From positions 1 through 6,928 of the forward strand of contig CALGMY010000258.1 in the NCBI GenBank assembly GCA_937958785.1: a DNA stretch of 6,928 nucleotides, in the 5' to 3' direction. The translations under genes were made by a program, and so were the position numbers. Positions within the stretch are counted from its first letter, which is position 1, and each line of letters opens with the position of its first letter. This document shows positions 1 through 5,673 of the stretch, in pieces. The notes under the pieces are model-generated. The model was given only the letters and a program-made list of their open reading frames with translations, searched no databases and was not told where the DNA came from. This stretch comes from an uncultured Gammaproteobacteria bacterium. Its GTDB lineage: Bacteria > Pseudomonadota > Gammaproteobacteria > Steroidobacterales > GCA-2729495.

Positions 1-180
1 GATGAGGACACGCCCCTGCCGGTCGAACAGGAACACCGAGAATGCCCGGTGCAGTACCCCGGCGCCGAGGTGGCCCGCGGTCTTGGCCAGGGTGCCGGTC
101 TCCCGGTCGTCCTCGTCGACCAGCACGAGGAGGTCCTCCCCGGCCGGGGCGGGCGGGCGCGCGGAAACCGCCCGGTTCAT
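1..180 (-). CDS. idi: Isopentenyl-diphosphate delta-isomerase, type I (Nudix), N-terminal part, cut by the left edge
   Basis: The enzyme interconverts isopentenyl and dimethylallyl diphosphate in the cytoplasm, the last step needed to feed prenyl synthases from the mevalonate route. Only the first 60 codons are present. They contain the type I family signature: a TGTLAK segment (residues 28-33), then H37 and H44 with the same 7-residue spacing as the metal-binding histidines 25 and 32 of E. coli Idi, then the segment LHRAFSVFLFD (43-53). The N-terminus is about 12 residues longer than E. coli Idi. The ATG (178-180) overlaps the TGA of the HMG-CoA reductase/mevalonate kinase gene as ATGA, so translation is probably coupled. 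The Nudix box and the rest of the active site lie outside the window. The family call rests on my recollection of the E. coli sequence and on the fitting gene context. Confidence 0.86.
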   Translation of the reverse strand, partial: MNRAVSARPPAPAGEDLLVLVDEDDRETGTLAKTAGHLGAGVLHRAFSVFLFDRQGRVLI

Positions 181-2444
181 GGGATGGCCCCCGGCGTGAC
201 GAGCAGCGTGCTGCAGCCCTGCCGCTCGATGGCTTCCTGCACGGCCGGCCGCGTGTCCGCCGTGCAGAGCGCGAGCATCGCGCCGCCACCACCGCCGCCC
301 GTGAGCTTGGCGCCGGCCGCGCCGGCGTCCCGGGCCACGTCGATGAGCCGCTCGAGCGCGGGAGTGGAGACCTGCAGGGCGTTGAGCAGCCCCTGGTTGA
401 CGTTCATGAGGTCACCCAGGGTCGTGACGTCGTCGTCCTGGATGGCGGACACGGCCTGCAGCACCAGGCTGTCGATGTCGTCGAAGATCTTCTCGTAGAG
501 GCGCGGATTGCGGCGACGGGCCTCGGAGACGTTGGCCACGGTCCGGGCCGTGAGGCCTTCGCTCCGGGTCATGCCCACCACGATGTGGAGTGGCCGCGGG
601 ATGTTGAGCAGTTCCACCAGCGGCGGCGCGCCGCGGCGATAGACGAGGGGCCGGCCGTAGGTGGCCAGGGTGTTGTCGAGGCCGCTGGGCTGGCCGTGGG
701 CCGTCTGCTCGGAAAGGAAGGCGAGCTCGTTCACCTCCGCGTCGGAGAGGCCCAGGCGGAAGTGCAGGTCGAGGGCGCGGACGATGGCAACCGCCAGCGC
801 GGCCGAACCCCCCAGGCCCATGCTGCGCGGGACGTCGGGGAAGACCTCGATGCGGAGCTTGCGGTCCGACAGCCCCAGCTTGTCGAGGATCGCGCCTGCC
901 GCCTGCTCGAAGGACCGCCGCTGCTCGGGCGGCTTCGCCAGCTGGTATTCGACGCCCCAGCGGGGGATCAGCAGCTCGACACCCCGGTCGCCGTCCTCCA
1001 CGACGGCCCGGATGGTGAGCGGGATCGGGCAGCCGATGGCGTGGCGCCCGTGGACCACCGCGTGTTCGCCGAGCAGGATGATCTTGCCGTGGCCCACCCC
1101 GACACCGGCTTCCGGCGCCCGGCGTGGCGTGGCCTTGCGGCTCGCGGGGGCGGCCTGCTGGCGCACCTCGTCGAGGATCTCCTGGGCCTTCCAGACCTTG
1201 ATCTCCCCGCTCTGCAGGACCCGCTCGAGCACCTCGTTGAAGAACTCCGCGGGCGCACCGGCGGCCTTCACCACGCTCCGGGCGTGCAGTGTCATGTGGC
1301 CCGCCTGGATGCCGTCGGTGGCGAGGGCGCGCAGCGCCGCGAAGTTCTGGGCGAGGCCGACCGCCGCCATCACCTCCGCGAGCTCGGTGGCGGACTCCAC
1401 GCCGAGCAGCCGCAGGTTCATCGCGACCCCGGGGTTCGACTCGAGGGGACCACCGACGATGCCCACCTTCATGGGCAGCTCGATGCTCCCCCTGAGGTTG
1501 CCGGCATCGTCCTTCCACCACTCGGTGAGCGACGTGTAGCGCCCGTGGCGGGCGGCGTAGGCATGGGCGCCGGCCTCGATGGCCCGCCAGTCGTTGCCGG
1601 TGGCCAGCGCCACGGCGTCGACGCCATTCATGACGCCCTTGTTGTGGGTGGCGGCCCGGTAGGGGTCCGCATGGGCGAAGTCGGCGGCGATGATGATGCC
1701 GTCCCGCACCCGCTCGCCGGCGTAGCCCTTGCCCGCCAGGTGCGCGATGGGCAGGGTGACCGACGCCCGGGCCAGCGCCCGGTCCGCGAGGTTGGAGAGG
1801 ATCCGCAGGAACACCTTGCCGTCGGTGAGCTGCTCGATGAGCGAAGCCACGCCCTCGCACATGCCATTGACGAGGTTCGCGCCCATGGCGTCCCGCGTGT
1901 CGACGAGCAGGTGCACCACCAGCATCATCTCGCCGGGCATGGAGCGCAGCGGATAGGAGTGCACCTCGAGGTCCACCGCGCCGCCACCCCTTGCCACCAT
2001 GCGGGGGTGGAAGCTGTTGGCGAGGTCGAGGATCTCCTGCCGGTGCTCGAGGATGGCGGCCCGGGCGCGGGGCAGGTCGGGCAGCTCCAGCACCTGGATC
2101 TGGCCGATGAGCACGGGTGGGGTGGAACTGGTGGCGAAGCCGCCGGACTCCCGGGCCAGCTTCGCGGTGGCGCTGATGGCCGCGACGATGGACGGCTCCT
2201 CCACCGCCATCGGCACCACGTAGTCCTTGCCGTTGATGAGGAAGTTCAGCCCGAGCCCCACCGGCATGCCCAGCACGCCGATGACATTCTCGATCATCTT
2301 GTCCGCGGCCGAGAGGTCCAGGGTCGCCTGGCCGGCGGACAGCAGGTCGAAATCGGTGTCGCTGAGCAGGCCGCGGTCGCGCACGGCGCGCACGCGTTCG
2401 GCGACGGACATCTTGTAGAAGTGCGGGATCCGGGATCGGGTCAT
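177..2444 (-). CDS. mvaA: Fused class II HMG-CoA reductase / mevalonate kinase (bifunctional, 755 aa)
   Basis: Predicted to reduce HMG-CoA to mevalonate and then phosphorylate it to mevalonate-5-phosphate in the cytoplasm. Residues 1-428 align almost without gaps with the 428-aa Pseudomonas mevalonii class II reductase. Catalytic residues are E83 (VEEPS), K269 (HNKG), D285 (GNDWRA) and H383 (GHMTLHAR); DAMGAN (185-190) marks the nucleotide-binding fold, and the C-terminal flap is kept. Residues 429-448 form a linker rich in Ala, Pro, Arg and Lys. Residues 449-755 are a complete GHMP-family mevalonate kinase: motif 1 GHGKIILLGEHAVVHG (451-466, K454), motif 2 around 539-549 (GLGGSAA, with Gly where the first Ser is usual), catalytic D590 in PSGLDN, and glycine-rich motif 3 (711-722). 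ATG 2444 matches the family N-terminus and follows an AGGGTGG ribosome-binding site. No frameshift is needed. The fusion has no established symbol; mvaA names the reductase half. The residue equivalences are from memory of the P. mevalonii sequence. Confidence 0.93.
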   Translation of the reverse strand: MTRSRIPHFYKMSVAERVRAVRDRGLLSDTDFDLLSAGQATLDLSAADKMIENVIGVLGMPVGLGLNFLINGKDYVVPMAVEEPSIVAAISATAKLARESGGFATSSTPPVLIGQIQVLELPDLPRARAAILEHRQEILDLANSFHPRMVARGGGAVDLEVHSYPLRSMPGEMMLVVHLLVDTRDAMGANLVNGMCEGVASLIEQLTDGKVFLRILSNLADRALARASVTLPIAHLAGKGYAGERVRDGIIIAADFAHADPYRAATHNKGVMNGVDAVALATGNDWRAIEAGAHAYAARHGRYTSLTEWWKDDAGNLRGSIELPMKVGIVGGPLESNPGVAMNLRLLGVESATELAEVMAAVGLAQNFAALRALATDGIQAGHMTLHARSVVKAAGAPAEFFNEVLERVLQSGEIKVWKAQEILDEVRQQAAPASRKATPRRAPEAGVGVGHGKIILLGEHAVVHGRHAIGCPIPLTIRAVVEDGDRGVELLIPRWGVEYQLAKPPEQRRSFEQAAGAILDKLGLSDRKLRIEVFPDVPRSMGLGGSAALAVAIVRALDLHFRLGLSDAEVNELAFLSEQTAHGQPSGLDNTLATYGRPLVYRRGAPPLVELLNIPRPLHIVVGMTRSEGLTARTVANVSEARRRNPRLYEKIFDDIDSLVLQAVSAIQDDDVTTLGDLMNVNQGLLNALQVSTPALERLIDVARDAGAAGAKLTGGGGGGAMLALCTADTRPAVQEAIERQGCSTLLVTPGAIP
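1101..1160 (-). other. Interdomain linker of the reductase-kinase fusion
   Basis: Codons 429-448 connect the end of the reductase flap domain to the first kinase strand. The segment is rich in Ala, Pro, Arg, Lys and Gln and has no hydrophobic core pattern, so it is probably flexible. It contains no internal Met codon. A separately started kinase therefore looks unlikely, although GTG codons at the start of the kinase half (Val448, Val450) cannot be excluded. Confidence 0.6.
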
Positions 2445-2454
2445 GGGCCACCCT

Positions 2455-2473
2455 GGTTTGCGGCGCGCAAACC
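2455..2473. promoter_or_regulatory. Perfect 8-bp inverted repeat in the divergent mvaA-fadD intergenic region
   Basis: GGTTTGCG (2455-2462) and CGCAAACC (2466-2473) are exact inverted repeats separated by GCG. The repeat directly abuts the reductase ribosome-binding site (AGGGTGG on the minus strand, 2448-2454), and it lies 61 bp before the fadD start. It could be an operator for a dimeric repressor serving one or both genes. If transcribed, it would form an 8-bp hairpin just 5' of the Shine-Dalgarno sequence of the reductase message. The arms point the opposite way from the CAAAC...GTTTG arrangement known for PsrA fatty-acid regulators, so I do not assign it to PsrA. The rest of the 90-bp region shows no convincing promoter on either strand. 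Confidence 0.4.
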
Positions 2474-2534
2474 GTAGCAGGATTGGGGACTGCTCGCCAC
2501 GCCCCGCGGGCCGGGTTTATGCCATTCTAGGGCC

Positions 2535-4212
2535 ATGGAAAAGCCCTGGTTGAGCGCGTATCCGCCCGGCGTGCCCGCGGTCCTGGACCTGGATCCCACC
2601 GAGTCGGTGCTGGACATCCTGGACCAGGCCGTCGCCCGCCACGGCGACCGGCCGGCCTTCAGCAACCTCGGCCGCACCCTCACCTACCGGGAGTTCGACG
2701 TACTGCAGCGCCGCTTCGCGACCTGGCTGCAGGGCCTGCCCGGGGTGGGGCCCGGGGACCGGGTCGCCATCATGCTGCCGAACCTGCTCCAGTACCCGGT
2801 GGCCCTGTTCGGCACCTGGCGGGCCGGCATGGTGGTGGTCAACGTGAATCCGATGTACACCGCGCCCGAGCTGGAACACCAGCTCAACGACAGCGGCGCG
2901 ACGGTACTCGTGGTGCTGGGCCAGCGCGCCGGGGTCTACGCCGGGATCCGCGAGCGGGTGGGCGTGCGCCACGTCCTCGTCACCGAGGTGGGCGACCTCC
3001 TGGGCTTTCCCCGCGGCCTCCTCGTCAACGGGGTGATGCGCTACGGGCGCCGGATGCCCGTGCACCACGTGCCGGGCGCCGCCCGCTGGCCGGCGGTGGC
3101 CGGGTGCGATCCCGACGACTTCCGCCAGCCCGCGCCACCCACTGGCTCCGACCTGGCCTGCCTCCAGTACACCGGGGGCACCACGGGCCGTTCCCGCGGG
3201 GCGATGCTGACCCACGCGAACCTCGTGGCCAACATCCGGCAGATCAATTCCTGGTTCGCCGCCGAGCGCGTCGATGGCCAGGAGATCATGGTCACCCCGC
3301 TGCCGCTGTACCACGTGTACGCGCTCATGTGTAACTGCCTGTGCTACGTGGCCACCGGCGGGCACAACGTGCTCATCACGGACCCGCGCAACATCAAGGC
3401 CCTCATTGCCGAGCTTAAGCGCTGGCCCTTCACCGCCATCACGGGCGTCAACACCCTCTACCAGGCGCTGGTCGAGGCGAAGATCCACGTCGAGCCCGGA
3501 CCTGCCCGGCGTGGACTTCTCGACGCTGAAGATCGCCTCGGCGGGCGGCATGGCGGTCATGCCCGCCACCGCCAGGCGCTGGATGGAGATCACCGGGCAC
3601 ATGATCCTCGAGGGCTATGGCCTCTCCGAGACCTCGCCGGTGGTGACGATCAATCCCCTCACGCTGAAGGAGTGGAACGGCAGCATCGGCCTGCCCGTGC
3701 CCAACACGGTGGTCGTGCTTCGGGCGGAAGGTGTCACCGACGTCCCGCCTGGCGAGGCCGGCGAGATCTGCGTGCAGGGCCCCCAGGTGATGTCCGGTTA
3801 CTGGAACGATTCCGCCGCGACCGCCAGCGCCATGACGGAGGACGGGTTCCTGCGCACTGGCGACGTGGCCGTGATGGACGAGCAGGGCTACTTCCGCATC
3901 GTCGACCGGATGAAGGACATGATCGACGTGTCCGGACTCAAGGTGTATCCCAATGAAGTGGAGGCCGCGATCACCCACCACCCGGCCGTGATCGAGGCCG
4001 CCTGCATCGGCGTGCCGGACGAGCGCACGGGGGAGGCGGTCAAGCTGTTCGTCGTGGTGCGGCCCGGGGAGACGCTCGCCTCCGACGCCATCCGCGATTA
4101 CCTGCGGGGACGCCTGGCGCCCTACAAGATCCCCCGCCACGTGGAATTCCGGGACACCCTGCCGAAATCCAACGTCGGCAAGATCCTCCGCCGCGAGCTG
4201 CGGGAAGGGTAG
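2535..4212 (+). pseudogene. fadD: Long-chain fatty acid-CoA ligase (FadD type), full length but interrupted by a +1 frameshift
   Basis: FadD activates long-chain fatty acids to acyl-CoA through an acyl-adenylate, at the inner face of the inner membrane. The first part (2535 to about 3497) follows E. coli FadD from its start (MEKPWL..YP) through YTGGTTGRSRG (residues 212-222, Arg where Lys is usual) to FTAITGVNTLYQALVEA. The second part resumes one base out of register at about 3499 with DLPGVDFSTLKIAS, then GYGLSET (360-366), the acyl-CoA synthetase signature (about 436-475) and PKSNVGKILRREL (543-555, with Lys549 as the likely catalytic lysine). Removing one base, most simply a C in the CCC at 3495-3497, gives 558 residues against 561 in E. 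coli. Neither part has other damage, so this is either a recent mutation or a sequencing error. The ribosome-binding site is weak (AGGG 2 nt before ATG). The stop TAG lies inside a REP element. Confidence 0.88.
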
Positions 4213-4311
4213 GAGCGGCTTCAGCCGCGAGCACCGGGTATTCCCTTCGGTCGCTAGATGAACACGCTCCCCGCGGGGATACCCGGTGGTCGCGGCTGAA
4301 GCCGCTCCTAC
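4209..4311. repeat. Inverted pair of GTAG-headed REP elements between convergent genes
   Basis: Two 37-nt arms, 4209-4245 and 4275-4311, are inverted copies matching at 35 of 37 positions, separated by 29 nt. Each outer part is a REP unit that begins GTAG and contains the stem-loop GCGGCT-TC-AGCCGC (left copy 4215-4228). This is the form of REP that IS200-like RAYT transposases mobilise in Pseudomonas, Stenotrophomonas and relatives. The palindrome extends past the REP core through a shared ACCGGGTAT-type stretch. It fills the whole gap between fadD and the crotonase gene and includes both of their stop codons. It could act as a two-way terminator or a 3'-end mRNA stabiliser. No U-run follows either arm, so it is not a classical intrinsic terminator. 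No RAYT gene is in the window. Confidence 0.88.
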
Positions 4312-5084
4312 GACCGGCCCTGCGCGCGGTCGCGCGGCGCCAGCGCCTGCTCCGCCGCCGCCCAGTGGTCCGCGTGCACCCAGGTCGCCGTGAAGCCCCG
4401 TTCCTCGGCGGCCGTGAGGCGCTCGTGGAGGGCGAGACGGCTTTCCAGCGCCAGCGCCTTGTAGGCCCGCAGCACCTGCACCGGCCGTCGCAGCAGCGGC
4501 TCCAGCACGGCCCCGGTGCACGCCGCCAGGGATTCCCCCGGGCCGCAGACCCGCTGCAGCAGGCCGAGCGTGAGCGCCTCGGCCGGGGGCAGCCGGCGGG
4601 CCTCCAGGAGCAGGGCGAGACCGCGGGCCGGGCCGAGCAGCGCGAGGAGGTCGATGCCCCCGCCCCAGGCGGTGGTCACGTTCAGCTGGGCCTGCAGGAA
4701 GCCGAGTTCCGCGGTGGCGGTGGCGACCCGCAGGTCGCAGGCCAGGGCGAGCTCGGCGCCGCCGCCGAGCGCGTGGCCGTTGAGCGCGGCGATGACGGGC
4801 ACCGGGAAGTGGCGCACGGCGTCCAGCGCGGCCCGGGCCCGGCGCGACATGGCCAGCGTGTCGGCGTCATTGCGCACGGCGGCCAGCTCCTTGAGGTCAC
4901 CGCCGGCAGCGAAGCACCGGTCACCGGCGGCGGTCAGGACCGCGCACTTCAGCGACGCGTCGCCGGCGTGCTCACGGAAGGTGGCCCCAATCTGGTCGAG
5001 CAGCGCGAGGCAGAGCGCATTGCGCTGTTCGGGGCGGTTGATGGTGACGAGGAGGCGGTCGTCCTGCCGGTCGACGAGCAGCAT
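4308..5084 (-). CDS. Crotonase-fold enoyl-CoA hydratase/isomerase family protein
   Basis: A 258-aa protein of usual crotonase length, expected to act on an acyl-CoA in the cytoplasm. Oxyanion-hole elements are present: CFAAGGDLKEL (57-67) and NGHALGGGAELALACDLR (102-119). E111 in GGGAE corresponds to the first catalytic glutamate of rat enoyl-CoA hydratase (Glu144). The position of the second glutamate (Glu164) appears to be Gln131, in a segment ending TTAWGGG. That argues against a standard 2-enoyl-CoA hydratase and leaves an isomerase, thioesterase or decarboxylase open; the WGG resembles ethylmalonyl-CoA decarboxylase (ECHDC1). The start ATG 5084 is 5 nt after the MaoC stop codon, so the two genes form an operon; no clear ribosome-binding site is visible. 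The open frame continues upstream to 5903 but only as a shadow of other genes. The C-terminus ends at a REP-derived TAG. Confidence 0.85.
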   Translation of the reverse strand: MLLVDRQDDRLLVTINRPEQRNALCLALLDQIGATFREHAGDASLKCAVLTAAGDRCFAAGGDLKELAAVRNDADTLAMSRRARAALDAVRHFPVPVIAALNGHALGGGAELALACDLRVATATAELGFLQAQLNVTTAWGGGIDLLALLGPARGLALLLEARRLPPAEALTLGLLQRVCGPGESLAACTGAVLEPLLRRPVQVLRAYKALALESRLALHERLTAAEERGFTATWVHADHWAAAEQALAPRDRAQGRS

Positions 5085-5089
5085 GCTGG

Positions 5090-5557
5090 TCAGAAGTACA
5101 GCCGCATCACGCACTCGGCGACGCAGGCCGGCCGGTCCTGGCCCTCGATCTCCACCGTGTACTCCTCGACCAGCTCGATGCTGCCCTTGGCCTCGGTGGC
5201 GCCGAGCAGCTTGCAGCGGGCCCGGATGCGGCTGCCGACGACCACCGCGTTCGGGAAGCGCAGCTTGTTGATGCCGTAGTTGATGACGCGCTGGACCCCG
5301 GGGGCGAGCGGCTTGCCCGCATCCACGAGCCCGCGCAGGGCGGGGTAGAGCGACAGCGTGAGGTAGCCGTGGGCGATGGTCTTGCCGTAGGGCGATTCGG
5401 CGGCGGCCCGCTGCGGGTCCACGTGGATCCACTGCCGGTCCCGGGTGGCATTGGCGAAGCCGTCGATCATGGCCTGGTCGACGGTGAGCCAGTCGCTGGT
5501 GTGGATCTCCTGGCCCACGCGGGACTGCAGGGACTTGAGGGCCTCGGTGAGGGCCAT
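5090..5557 (-). CDS. MaoC-like (NodN-type) hot-dog (R)-specific enoyl-CoA hydratase
   Basis: A 155-aa single hot-dog domain expected to hydrate trans-2-enoyl-CoA to (R)-3-hydroxyacyl-CoA. The hydratase-2 motif is clear: D40 and H45 in ATRDRQWIHVD, with the spacing of Asp31 and His36 in PhaJ. It is followed by SPYGKTIAHGYLTLSL (55-70), typical of the NodN branch, which includes mycobacterial Rv0130/HtdZ. Length is normal for that branch. The start ATG 5557 has a good Shine-Dalgarno GGAG 8 nt upstream (5566-5569 on the plus strand). It is the first gene of a two-gene minus-strand unit with the crotonase gene. Physiological substrate and chain length cannot be read from the sequence. Confidence 0.9.
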   Translation of the reverse strand: MALTEALKSLQSRVGQEIHTSDWLTVDQAMIDGFANATRDRQWIHVDPQRAAAESPYGKTIAHGYLTLSLYPALRGLVDAGKPLAPGVQRVINYGINKLRFPNAVVVGSRIRARCKLLGATEAKGSIELVEEYTVEIEGQDRPACVAECVMRLYF

Positions 5558-5613
5558 GGTTCGTGCTCCGTGGATTGCTGGGACGCCTCGCTGCGTCGCG
5601 ATGGGCCCGCCAG

Positions 5614-5642
5614 ATGCTAGCAGAGTGGCTTCGCTCTGGCAG
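5614..5642 (-). promoter_or_regulatory. Candidate sigma-70 promoter for the MaoC-crotonase unit
   Basis: Read on the minus strand, CTGCCA (5637-5642) and TAGCAT (5614-5619) are separated by 17 nt, each matching 4 of 6 consensus bases. TGC directly before the -10 gives an extended -10 (TGCTAGCAT). Transcription would begin near 5607, leaving a leader of about 50 nt before the MaoC ATG. The site overlaps a 6-bp inverted repeat, GCCAGA...TCTGGC (5609-5614 and 5635-5640). In the opposite direction TGGCAGAAT (5637-5645) could be an extended -10 for the lipoprotein gene, but its -35 is poor. Confidence 0.4.
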
Positions 5643-5673
5643 AATCAGCCCACCTTCCCGGCGGATTTCGCGC

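Noticed and set aside
2455..2473. PsrA-type fatty-acid regulator site at the divergent palindrome
   Set aside because: The arms are GTTTG...CAAAC with a 7-nt gap, the reverse order of the CAAAC...GTTTG arrangement described for PsrA.
42..2477. Very long plus-strand open frame (811 codons) opposite the reductase-kinase gene
   Set aside because: Its translation is a His/Gly/Arg/Val-rich mirror of the minus-strand gene, without recognisable motifs; long antisense frames are expected at this GC content.
2517..3602. Minus-strand open frame (361 codons) opposite fadD
   Set aside because: Low-complexity His/Gly/Val composition and no motifs, while the plus strand encodes FadD with full family similarity.
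3495..3956. Programmed +1 frameshifting in fadD
   Set aside because: CCC-G is slip-prone, but there is no stop or rare-codon stall in the zero frame (it stays open to 3956) and FadD is not known to use recoding; an indel or sequencing error is simpler.
3448..4521. Minus-strand open frame spanning the end of fadD and the REP pair
   Set aside because: It crosses two convergent real genes and the repeat, with no protein-like features.
5563..5673. Longer start for the lipoprotein gene at ATG 5563
   Set aside because: It would place 37 Arg-rich residues before the signal sequence and overlap the probable promoter region of the divergent MaoC gene; ATG 5674 gives a normal lipoprotein signal.
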